From Lineus longissimus (taxonomy: Eukaryota; Nemertea; Pilidiophora; Heteronemertea; Lineidae), in NCBI RefSeq assembly GCF_910592395.1, contig NC_088321.1, positions 11,720,001 to 11,784,000 of the forward strand: DNA of 64,000 bases, in the 5' to 3' direction. The first letter of the stretch is position 1, and the number at the start of each line of letters is the position of its first letter. The notes under the pieces were generated by a model that was not told the DNA's origin, searched no databases, and saw nothing but the letters and a program-made list of their open reading frames with translations. Shown here piece after piece: positions 47,757 through 58,249 of this stretch. Position numbers and translations under genes: made by a program.

Positions 47757-48510
47757 GTCCACGCAAGTCGTCGTGAGCTGCCGAGCTCCGTGCAGAATGA
47801 GATATAGCGAGAGACTGAGAGCTGCTCGCCGTGCACGGCTGAGACCAGCACAGGAGGTGCTGTCGTGTCTGGAGCAAGCACGCTTCAGGAGAAGTGGTTC
47901 ATTTGGTTGATGTTCTTGTTAATTTAAATTGCCTTGGGCATGTTGGGAGTAAAATATAACTGTTGTTTTTAATACGACAATCGTACGAAAAACATAAAAT
48001 GAAACGAAATCCATAAGACTAAGTTTGAACTGATCAATCAGAATATGGCATTAAAAAAGAAGAAGAAACTAAAAACTTCTCAGTTCTAACAGCATGAGTG
48101 ACACACCAGAAAGTTCTCGAGTGGTCCTCGATCGTAATCGTCGCGAGCTTTCACGAGGGACTGAGAGGACATTGCTGGGCTATGCACGGCTGTAAGACCC
48201 GCCCCGGAGGTGATGTCGCGTCTGACTGAAATGAGCACGCGAATGATGAGGCGATGTGTTCCATTGCTTTGGGATAAATCATAAAATACATGTAGGTACT
48301 TTCGTTTTACGAAAGTCATACGAATGTCTTGAAATGAATATGATTGTAGCTGAGCAATGTGTGGATCGGTAACTAAATTTTTTCTCGAGTAATCTCTCGA
48401 GTATTTTTGGGGGGCATCGGAGATCCATACACTGTAAGATGAAGAGTGATTGAGTACTCACCGTACACAGGAGGTAGAGTCGAGACTGGAGCCAACGCGC
48501 AGAAGTAATA
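47757..48510. repeat. Three diverged tandem copies, about 350-bp period
   Basis: CACGGCTGAGACCAGCACAG-GAGGTGCTGTCGTGTCTGG at 47834, CACGGCTGTAAGACCCGCCC-CGGAGGTGATGTCGCGTCTG at 48185 and CCGTACACAGGAGGTAGAGT near 48460 are related. In the first two copies the flanks also match: TCGTCGTGAGCT/TCGTCGCGAGCT before, CGAGAGACTGAGAG/CGAGGGACTGAGAG, and CAATCGTACGAAA/AAGTCATACGAA after. It could be a repeated exon/promoter unit or non-coding. No consistent reading frame is kept across copies. Confidence 0.5.
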
Positions 48511-48519
48511 AGACTTATG

Positions 48520-49880
48520 TCAATGTGCTACGATTATTGTTTTTGTTATAATTTCGTGGTAGTGAAAAACTTGATCTTATGCCTGTATTCAGGTTGAGAA
48601 TTCGGCTTCGAAATTCCATTCGTTTTCCACGAGGGCTTTGATTCTTGGTGCTTCTATGAAAACCTCTTATTAACGAGTGTCTGTGAAGGTATGGTCTTCA
48701 TGGCATTTTTCACTTGTTGTTATCACGGTGGGTAAATGTATTGGTTTACCATTCAACACAACAGAAAAAAGGGCCTTCCTTGTTGGAGGTGTACACTGGT
48801 ATAGAAAAAAGTTAAATTCGGGCCTTACGCCCACCCGTCAAAATGAATATTTTGTATGTTTCTTTTGTGTCGTCATTTCCTCTCTAGGTTAGCAGGTATT
48901 TTTCTTATGCAAACTGATGCCTCACCCTTGTTAATATCGTCATCCCTTACTACTATAGGCCAATATGCTGAAGAAGTACTACTGTAGGCCTATGTAATCT
49001 ATTTCAGGATCTTCAAGTTCTTTTTGCTCTTTATAGTATTCCTAGCTTAGGCCTTAAGCCTTTGTATAGTGTACATAATGCCATTTTATTGGACTTTACT
49101 TATGAGAGAAGTTGTATAACATAAACTGTTGACTGCTTTGGGAGGTGTGGCAGTTCATGGCTTGGCTCATAGGAACAAGCAGACACGTATGTCTGGTGTG
49201 TTGTGCAATGGGTAACGAGGATATGATTCCTTAAAGGACTGCTATCTAAGAGCTGCAACAAAATTGGAAGAGCATCAAACACGTTCAGATAGTTTACTGA
49301 TGAACCAACAAACATACTGCAATAATGGTCCTTTAACTCAAAACCCGTTTGGCCAAAGTGGTCACTGTTCAACTATGAGTGGCTATGTTGGAACTGACAG
49401 TGTGAGGGCCCCTTTCCAACTGCGTGTTGGTGATATTCTTGGTATTGTTACCAATCGTCCTTGAAGGAGAGAGGAGCGTTACTGGAGTAAATGTGATTGT
49501 GTCGAAAAGTTGCTTTGTTCGTTGTAACGTTGGGAATCCGAGAGTTCGAGGAGTGTGTAGTATGAGTTGTGTTCCACCTGCACTGTGAGCTGTGCGGCCT
49601 ATGTGGCACCCGGAGGATCGTGGGGAGTTTGAAGGACTATGACGTTAGGAGGTATGCAGTGTCATCACAACCGTAACGGTAGGACGGGAATAGTCACTTG
49701 CACACAAGGCGGAGGATGTCACAGCTAGCCAAAACAAACCTAAATATAGGCACAACGGACAAAATAACATGTGGTCTGCGACCATGGGTTTTTTTGTTTG
49801 CTGCTTGTTTTTTGTGGCCAGCAGTGGCTTCCTCCGCCTGGTATGAGAGTATCTGTCAGTTTGCGAAAATAAATTTCGGC
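48520..49880. other. No gene recognised
   Basis: A 93-codon plus frame at 49698-49979 contains a hydrophobic stretch (WVFLFAACFLWPAVASSAW) but has a non-ATG region before it and runs into the MITE at 49889. I regard it as chance. Confidence 0.4.
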
Positions 49881-49888
49881 CATTTTAA

Positions 49889-50080
49889 AAGCCCTTTTCA
49901 CAGGCAGCGTAATTTTACCATGACAAAAAAGTCATGTTTTAAGTCAAAATCATCACAAAAAGCATTTAAAATATCATGAACATTGGAAGACATGGACAAC
50001 TTCAAGTAAATTGCTTGAAAAAGCTTGTCTATTGTTACTTTTATGCCATGATTAACATACGTTTCCTGTGAAAAGGGCTT
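49889..50080. mobile_element. MITE flanked by TTAA (192 bp)
   Basis: TTAA at 49885-49888 and again at 50081-50084 enclose ends AAGCCCTTTTCACAGG and CCTGTGAAAAGGGCTT, which are perfect complements. Weaker pairing continues inward (CAGCGTAAT/ATACGTTT region). TTAA duplication is the piggyBac signature. A piggyBac-type non-autonomous element is the likely reading, though the ends do not start CCC directly at TTAA. Confidence 0.8.
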
Positions 50081-50099
50081 TTAAAGATTGCTGGAGTTT

Positions 50100-51270
50100 A
50101 TTTTCCATCTATTAAATTTTCAGCTTTGTTTTTGCTTTGTTTTGGTGGCCAGACCCATGTATCTTTATAGCCCAAACCCCGCTCCATCACGCTGTCGCGG
50201 AAGAGAATTTGCAGATGACTTGATTACACCACAGACCGGCGTTGTTCGTACTGCGTCATTCGATCATAGCTTAAATTACTCCAGTCCGTAGGCGCCAGCG
50301 CTAGCCCGAACCAACGCGGTTGGAAGTTGACACTACATGTATTTAGAATTTAAAATACAGCCATGAATTGATTGACAGTTGTTAGAGACGCAAAGGAAAT
50401 ATGCAGACTAAAATGGGCATTTTTGCATTAATCTAGTATTGAATTCCAAGAGTTTGAAATATACGACATCGTTCCTGCAAAACAATGGCGGTCTCCAATT
50501 AGTGCAGTGGCCATGTTAAAAATGCGGACGACGCTAGCTGTCCCTAACAAGGCATATCAATTTGCATATCTACGTCGTGCGCCCGAAGGTAGTCCTCAAA
50601 AGCAAATTGATTACATCTTATTAACCTATTAATTAAGATTGATTACGAGAAAATACAACATTGATCATATCATGTGGTCAAAAGCCAGAACAAACCCATT
50701 GGCTCTCCCTTTAACCGAAATATGACAATAATGGGACCAACAGTCTAACGTAATCCAACCCAAGCACCTGGCTGTGTATTCCAAAACATTAAGCTGGAAT
50801 GCCCGCGGCCAGTTGTGGCATGTTAAACTATCAATTACAGACGTTTAAGGACGTACAAAGTGTATGGCCAACTGCAATCGTTTCGGCGTTTTTTAAATTC
50901 TAATACTTTCCTTTGACTTCAACTAAAATGCCAGTAGACAATATTATTCACTTCTGTCCGACATCGTTGTCTTCCAGTCCCAAGGGTACCAGATCTATAT
51001 ATATTGATGGTGAATTACCCAACTGGGCTTAATTATAGAGACGGTGATCAATGTAAAGTTCATGTAGAGGTCAACCATGACCTTATAGAAGTGAGCAGTG
51101 AGTAACTTAAACGACTTCTGACTTCCAGAATAAACGAATTTGAAAGTGCTCACGAGGTGACAATAATGAAAATGTGGTTCGATTACGCACCAAGCAGTGC
51201 CAAGTGTGCTGCGGGCAAGCGATCATATACCATTGATTCGTTCATCGTCAGGCGATCGTTGACATATTGT
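50100..51270. other. No gene recognised
   Basis: The segment around 50580-50680 holds several ATTGATTA, TTAATTAA and GATTGATTAC words. No terminal repeats or coding signals were found. Confidence 0.4.
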
Positions 51271-51281
51271 GCATAAAATGT

Positions 51282-51296
51282 CCCCCCCCCCCCCCC
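51282..51296 (+). repeat. Poly-C tract (15)
   Basis: Uninterrupted run of 15 C. Confidence 0.9.
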
Positions 51297-51909
51297 ATCC
51301 AATAAAGTAATCCACAATTAAAAAGTGCAATTTCATATGCTGTGCAAATTGCCTAAATACAAAGAGGTTCAGCTAACACAATGACCACTGTTGTATCTAA
51401 TGGAAGGAATCATCCTTGATACTAATAACACGGGATTCCGTGGTGCTAAATTATCAATTCTATTTTGCTGGGAAACTTTCATTTTAAAAGGTAAAATTGC
51501 TCTTCTTTAATCGTTATTTCAAGTGTATAAGACTATAAAGTCAATGAACCTTAATTGAAAATAAACAATTGACATCGCTCGCCCACTCCAGCACGGGCCG
51601 ATCAACATTATCTTTTTTTCATATGGCCTCAGGTATTAATAACCCCCAGTGCATTTCAATTGATTATGTCCTGTCACCTGCAAAGGCTGGCTTATGATCG
51701 ATGGCTGTTTGTTGGTTAACCTGTTAACCGCAGTCTCTGGGGCCGATGCTGGCGCGACTAAACGGAACTTTCTCATTAAGACTAACGTGATTAGTCCATC
51801 AAACGTTAAGGGTACATTTGCTTGTGATAACTTTCAAGAAGTGTGAAAATGACCAAATTTAGCTGCCTGGTTTTTGAGTCACTAAAATGCGGGTTCGTTT
51901 ATCAGGTAA

Positions 51910-51931
51910 CCCCCCCCCCCCCCCCCCCCCC
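51910..51931 (+). repeat. Poly-C tract (22)
   Basis: Uninterrupted run of 22 C, the longest homopolymer in the window. It lies about 90 bp before the SINE tail. Confidence 0.9.
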
Positions 51932-52018
51932 AAGGTGTTCGAGCCTATTGTAAAACGTTTGGGGATATTTAGATGTTATCATATGAGCAGAGCCGAATTC
52001 CCGGTATAATTGCCAGAG

Positions 52019-52314
52019 AATTATTATCTTTTTATCACTTTTGATACAGCGCTTTAGAATGTACAATGTTCTCAAAGCTCTTTACATTTGTCCCCCTGGA
52101 ATATAAGCTGAACCTTTCAGATCAGATGAGTTGCTAAAGCCCAATGAGCGCTACAACCTGAGCCATGCAGACTGTTACCCACTGAAAGACCAGGGTGGAG
52201 TTACGCATGTAAAACAAAGACACCTGCCAAAAGTCTCATGCCGACAGTGGGAATCGAACCAGGGACCTTTTGGCCGCTAGTCAGGGACAGAACCAATACA
52301 CTACAGCCCGTCTG
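52019..52314 (-). mobile_element. tRNA-derived SINE
   Basis: Read on the minus strand, the head is GGGCTGTAGTGTATTGGTTC (A-box-like TAGTGTATTGG), followed by TGGTTCGATTCCCA with a perfect B-box GGTTCGATTCC. These are RNA polymerase III promoter elements at tRNA-like spacing. The body follows, then a 3' end with AAAGAGCTTTGAGAACATTG, TAAAGCGCTGTATCAAAAGT and an AT-rich tail ending near 52019. Such a tail, mimicking a LINE 3' end, is how SINEs borrow LINE machinery. The tRNA part is too diverged to act as a tRNA. Confidence 0.75.
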
Positions 52315-52319
52315 TTACC

Positions 52320-53690
52320 TCTGTACGCACCATTAATACATGTTGTGGGGTAGAAGGAAAAGGTTGAATGTTACACCATTGCATGGTTAGCCATTCCAAA
52401 CGCTGGCAGCCATTATGGATTTGAGGCAAAATCCAAGTGATGCCCCGAGGCGTTTTGACTTAGTGTCAGGATTATAAAGCTAGGAGGAAACATCAACTGA
52501 AAAAATGACAATTTGTCCTGGCTTAACCCAGTCGATATTGCTCTCTGTGTTCAGTGTGCGTTTGAAAAAAATCTCCTACTGTCATGATTGTCATTGGTCA
52601 AGATAGCATGGCATGCTGTGGCGTTGTCATGGCGGCATTGTAAAATGACCCATATAGCAATTAAAATTCGATTACCAAGTAGCGGATCAGTTGTGAATCG
52701 AACTGGTAGATTTCTCTCATTTCTGGTCAATTTGCCTCTTTACAGTTTCGAGTAAGATGGCCAAATCTCTGATTAGAATGCCATTACCATGAGTATGAGC
52801 AGCGAAATGTGCTGATTTCGCGAAATGCCTGGTCAATCATATTACCCAGCTACGGATTAAAGCTGATTTGGCCGTTTCCGGAAGTCTCGGAAACTGGCAT
52901 TAACACAATATTGACATGTTTTTCCCGTAAAAAATTGCAAGTTGTCAAAGATCTCAGATCGTCATTTACTCGGGTGTATGATGAATGCTGGAGGTGCTTA
53001 CATTCAAAGGTTGTAAGAAAACGATTGGGATAATTATTATCTTGACTCACCGACCTAAGGCCGGCTCATCAGTTTGAGGCATGACCGCCTCCAGTAAAAT
53101 ATGCATTGAACAGGCCAATGTCCTTCCATACTGATTGGCTCAAGCTTGTCGGTCGTGATCAGGTGGTGGTAAGTTGATTGACATTGGTTGGCATTGGGAA
53201 TGAACTGATCACTTGCGACCTAACCACTTTCCTTCGGTCAATCCGAGTTGCCCTGTCTCGTAGCCTAGGTCAAAAGAGCAGTTGCACGTGACGTCATCAC
53301 CGGCCGTGTCGGAGGGACAGACAAAAGTAAGCAAGCCCAAAAGACTGTGACAGCATTTGATTCAGTTAAGTCAGACATGGCAAATCATTGCTCTTCCCTC
53401 CAACATGGCCGACCGTGAAAACACTCTCTTGGCAACCAATCTTCAATGAAAGAAATCTCACTTAATGAGATCCTCATGGGCCTCCCATTCTGAACTCTTG
53501 GCATGAAATTGATGTAAAAGTGACTGGCATCAGTTCGACAAATTGGTGTCGCCCACCCACTGTCAATCCTTATTGGACAATGTTGAATGGCGTCGAACGA
53601 CAATGCGCATTTCATCTACGGGGGCTTGGCTTGCCTATTCGGAAACGGTCTTAGATCGATGAGTCAGAGTCTCAGTCATGTGGATGAATT
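52320..53690. other. No gene recognised
   Basis: Both strands are open over parts of 53385-53787, but I could not assign any domain, and the frames are shorter than 80 codons. Confidence 0.4.
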
Positions 53691-53696
53691 CAGAGG

Positions 53697-53836
53697 TTGC
53701 AAGCATGGCAGGACAGTGTCCGATATTTTTGCGTGCAGTACTATTGATTGTATGACAGGTAACATCCGACATTCACTGGCAAGGTAGACATGGTATTTGA
53801 TATTAATTAAGAAGCCTTCTTGGTTGATTGGCGTCC
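53697..53836 (+). repeat. Duplication R6, copy 1
   Basis: GGCAGGACAG, GTCCGATATTTTTGCGT, ACTATTGATTG, GTAACATCCGAC, AAGCCTTCTTGGTTGATTGG recur in order at 54607-54735. The period is about 905 bp. Confidence 0.65.
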
Positions 53837-54606
53837 GGCATGTCCAGGGGAACTGGGCATGGTGAAATAGAAGACATTGTCATCAGCGGTGGTTGTATAT
53901 GCAGCCAATGTTCTATGTGCCCCTGGTTCTACGCAATACGGGTTCTATGTGTCTCAGTTGTGTGGGAAGATTCGGCGATTACTGACATGTTTCAAAATGT
54001 CTTCTGTTGACAGCCTTCCCTTTCCCTAACTCTATTCTAACTCCAACTTCTCGCTACAACTGGAGTCACAGAGAGAACGAGTAGGAAGATATACATGTAC
54101 AATTATTTTCATTTTGTTACACATAACCCGGGACTCATAAGAATGACCCTCGTCTTCGCATGTTATAAGGTCCTTGTTGCTTACAATTACGACACTGGGT
54201 CGGATTCGAAAGAATGCAGTGTTAGATTACGAGGCAGGCTGTGCAGGAAATTTCAACAAAGTAACCAAAGGTTTCGATTCAAAACCACACCTTTCAATAA
54301 TCTCTCCTACAAAACATATCCTTCATATTAAGGTAACAGCACAGACGTAAGGGCAGTATTATTCAAATATAACTGCTCTGAGAAGGAGGTTGCTTGTTCG
54401 GGGATTTCTTATATTCATTATGATGTCAAAGATGTCGGCTGCAGACCGAGCCCCTTGCAGTCCTCTCTTTCTTCTGTTTCCTCTGTTTTGACATGGCCTG
54501 TAGCTAGGCGTGTGGTGCAATTGGTTAGATAAAACTAACGGTTTATTGGTTGATATGTCTCGCGCGTGTGTAGAGTATATACACATAACTCCGAAAGGGC
54601 TCGCGT

Positions 54607-54740
54607 GGCAAGACAGAGAATGTATGTCGGATATCGTTGCGTACCGGAGTATTGATTAGATAACAAGTTACATCCGACTGAGCTGACAAGGTGGAAACGA
54701 TTTTTGACATTAGGAAGCCATGTTGGCTGATTGTCGTCTA
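54607..54740 (+). repeat. Duplication R6, copy 2
   Basis: GGCAAGACAG, GTCGGATATCGTTGCGT, AGTATTGATTAG, GTTACATCCGAC, AAGCCATGTTGGCTGATTG match copy 1 in order. Divergence is around a fifth to a quarter of positions by eye. Confidence 0.65.
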
Positions 54741-54759
54741 GGGGATCGACAACCTGCGG

Positions 54760-55880
54760 GATTCCATGAATGCTACTGGGCTGTTGCTGACCAAGTCAAG
54801 GCAACGGCCTTCGTATATTGTAAACTGCTTATAATTAAACAATGGGATCTAGCAGGTCTTTTGACATAAAACATGCTGCTAATAGATGCATTGAAGGCAA
54901 ATTTCCCAACCTGGTGAGCGCTGCGGGAAATGCTGCAAAAATTAGTGAAAACATGCCAAGAGATACAAAACCGTTCCGCATTTCAGTGATCATCTAAGAC
55001 AATGAACGTGCTAAACAACAATTTATATTTTCAAAATAATGTGATTAAAGGTTGACGTGAAAGAAATGGTGCCTTAGATGGCTACTAATATCAAACTATT
55101 TATATGTGAATATATCCAACCACGACAGAGAAAGTGAGTTGCCTGTTGTTTGCTACACGCAGCAAGAGATTGTGACCATACATCGATGCGACCTCTGACT
55201 GTTGGCGCAGAGTGTGTTGTACACTAATTTGTATACTAATTCATAAGAATGTCATATTTGCTAAGTTAGTTACTTGAATTTACACCGAGTTAAAACTTAT
55301 CAGGAAGTCACTTAAAAAGGATAACATTAGTGTAACCATGCCCTCGACTGCAAGCCGCAACACATATCAATTACAGACTCTCTGATGTCAGAAAAATATG
55401 ATATTCGGATCTCGTAGTGTCTTCAGTGGCTCTAGTACGGCACTACCAAGTGTTACTGACAGGTTAACACGTTTTCACTGTACTTGTTGTGACAACTTGA
55501 CAATCACGTGAGAAATGTGAAAGGTGGTTGCTATCAGTCAGACCAATTTGTTGGCAATTTGTAGGAAAACAGTTAATGCACACTTAATGGTTTGTTATCA
55601 TGAGTCTGATCTCATTTCATTTTCTGAGTGACCTTGTTGATAATTCACATTGGATTTGACAGGGATGAAGGCTTGATTCTAGTATCAAGTGCGTTCTCCT
55701 CTGCTGCCACCGCGAGAAAATATCGATCCCAGCGGTGATTGGTACTGTAATCAAACATTTTCTACCGTTACGTTCGCTTCCCACCAAACCAACAGGCGCC
55801 GGGTAATTCAAATCCCCCCCCCTCTTGTACTTGAGTAGGTTTCTCACCGCGTAGCGGGAATTGCTTTGGTGAAATATTGC
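54760..55880. other. No gene recognised
   Basis: A 102-codon minus frame at 55617-55925 lacks an ATG start and runs into the minisatellite. No domain is recognised. Confidence 0.35.
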
Positions 55881-55884
55881 CAAA

Positions 55885-56675
55885 TGATACAATAAAACCA
55901 TGGTCCCTGTGATCAACCTATGCAACTATCATCCTATACAATGATCACACTATACAACCATGGTCCCTGTGATCAACCCATGCAACGATCATCCTATACA
56001 ATGATCACACTATACAATGATCATACTACACAATGATCATACTATACAATGATCATCCTATACAATGGCCATTCTCTACAAAAATCATTCAAATACAATG
56101 ATCATCATATTCAGCGATGATCATCTAATATACAATGACCATCCATACAATTATCATCACATACAATGACCATCCTATACAATTATCATCACGTGCAATG
56201 ATCATCCTATACAATTATCATCATATACAATGATCATCCTATACAATTATCATCACATACAATGATTATCCTATACAATTATCATCACATACAATGATTA
56301 TCCTATACAATTATCATCACATACAATGATTATCCTATACAATTATCATCACATACAATGATTATCCTATGCAATTATCATCATATACAATGATCATCCT
56401 ATACAATTATCGTCACATACAATGATCATCCTATGCAATTATCATCATATACAATGACCATCCTATACAATCATCATCACATATAAAGATCATCCTATGC
56501 AGCGATCAATCTAACCATCCTATACAATAACCATATTTAAAAGATCATCTTATATGATAACTATTCTATGCAACCATCATCCTTTACAGTGATTTTCATA
56601 TACAATGATCGTCATGCTTATCATATAATACAGTGATCACCATTTACGATGTTCTTCACATACAAGAATGATCTG
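55885..56675 (+). repeat. Minisatellite of 16-bp half-units (32-bp repeat), about 790 bp
   Basis: The left edge has a 60-bp duplication (CATGGTCCCTGTGATCAACC at 55899 and 55959). From 56030 the array alternates TACAATGATCATCCTA and TACAATTATCATCACA, giving a 32-bp higher-order unit that is almost uniform between 56150 and 56450 and decays outwards. TGATCA palindromes recur throughout. The homogeneous centre points to recent unequal exchange or slippage, so length is probably polymorphic. Confidence 0.95.
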
Positions 56676-56679
56676 TAAA

Positions 56680-58085
56680 TGTCAAATGACGAGAAGGACG
56701 TCAATATGCCCGCAAAATATGGGACACGTTCATCCCGTCACTAGTCAAAGCTTACTAGAAAATGACAACATCTCCAAATACTATCGTGTCAGCTCGCTGC
56801 GATAATTATTACCACCTCTGTAAACATTTTGACATGCTGGTCGCTCCATATTCAATTACTGCGCCTGTATTGTCGATCTTTGAGATAATCTCCCGCTCGG
56901 CGCAGCGTCTGACCAGAAAACCAATGGCCCAGCCATTTGTTTGGTCACCCGCGTATCATTGCTCTGACAAGGTTACAATGTGGACACAATCTAGCAATTT
57001 TGACCCTTCAGTTCCAATATCCGTTAATATGTTACTTGTCACCGTGTCCAAGTGTTCTTTTCTCTGGTGAAGTGATTCACTTGGCGGACTTGGCACTGTA
57101 TGTGGTTCAGCTTGGTTATGCTTCATCGGAACAAAATGGACTTTGGGGTGAAGTGACGGCCGCATGAAGCCACTAATACTGAAGTGTACATCGGCTGATC
57201 CTATTTTGCTCCCCTAAAGTTGAACCTGCGACGTAAATTCCCACACTCGCCTCGTTGGAAATTGCTCTTTGGCTGCAAGATCGCCAGTTTCAGCCTATTT
57301 CCAAGTTTGAACCAAACTGCAAGCTATTCAGCCGAATAAAAACATCTTCGGTTTCTCTGACATAATTATCATACATACGTCGGGATCACTCTTCGCTGGC
57401 ATGGCGCCGTGTTTCAAAAGCATCATTTAGCGTCATAAAGATTTGCCACAATCTATGCGTAATACATGAGTCTGTTGTTAGGGCATTGTTTGGGACAGTT
57501 TGGGACATTTAGAGTGGATGAATCACCTGCCATTCCATCATATCCCGCCTTTCAGCCGGGTGTCATTTTTTCTCGCATTGGCGTGAAAAAAACAATGCAC
57601 GATGGACAACAATGGCAATATCCTCATATATCCGTCAGCAAAATGTGTATCAATGTGACTGTCGGTCACAGAAGCCTTAAATACGAATAAGAGGGCGCGT
57701 CATCAATGCATCTGTAGCAAGACGTGTCCAGTACATCGAGATAAACATGTCAATAAAGCTTATTCGTCGAACTACTTATTTCATTATCCGAACTGGAATG
57801 GCTGCATTGGTCATACCGCTAATCACACAGAGATCCGCGCCAGCCGCACGTCAGCCCAGCCGACGAATCCACTAACCAAGTCCGTATGTCTGTCCAGATA
57901 CATATTAATTCTCCTGCATGGTTACAATGTAACTTACACACTGTAAACACTGTCCATACATCGGATCGCCTCTTAATTAATGTTTCATTAAATTACTATA
58001 TGCGTGAGATGTGTTCCATTTCTGTTGGTCGTTCTGTAATAGTCATTACTGATAATCGTCGCTTATTCTGACGACACAGCCAATG
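56680..58085. other. No gene recognised
   Basis: An ATG frame of 102 codons at 56762-57070 (plus) and another of 74 codons at 57466-57690 (plus) have no recognisable domain and no supporting splice context. I treat both as chance. Confidence 0.35.
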
Positions 58086-58089
58086 GACA

Positions 58090-58245
58090 TACGGTTTAAC
58101 CTCTGTAATAAGGACAAATTCTGTTCTTGATAGAGAAATGTCCTGATTTGAGAGGACAAATTGAATGAAAACAACCAATTTTGGTCCTTAATATAGAGAG
58201 TTTCCTTAATAGAGAGGTGTCCGCTAATGGAGGTTGTACTGTACA
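58090..58245 (+). repeat. AATAGAGAGG-type dispersed repeat fragment
   Basis: Words of the type CTGTAATAAGGACAAATTCT, AGAGAAATGTCCTGATTTGAG, CCTTAATATAGAGAG, CCTTAATAGAGAGGTGTCCG and CTAATGGAGGTTGTACTGTA repeat in a degenerate tandem manner. I remember closely similar sequence as a widespread repeat in amphioxus and molluscan genomes, but cannot name its family. Confidence 0.5.
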
Positions 58246-58249
58246 TATT

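Noticed and set aside
49698-49979. Secreted or membrane protein frame
   Set aside because: The hydrophobic stretch is suggestive, but the frame enters the TTAA-flanked MITE and lacks splice or start support.
52241-52310. Functional tRNA gene
   Set aside because: The B-box is good but the acceptor and anticodon arms do not pair, and a SINE body and tail follow.
55885-56675. CRISPR array
   Set aside because: Repeats are directly adjacent with no unique spacers, and the unit is a simple minisatellite in a eukaryotic context.
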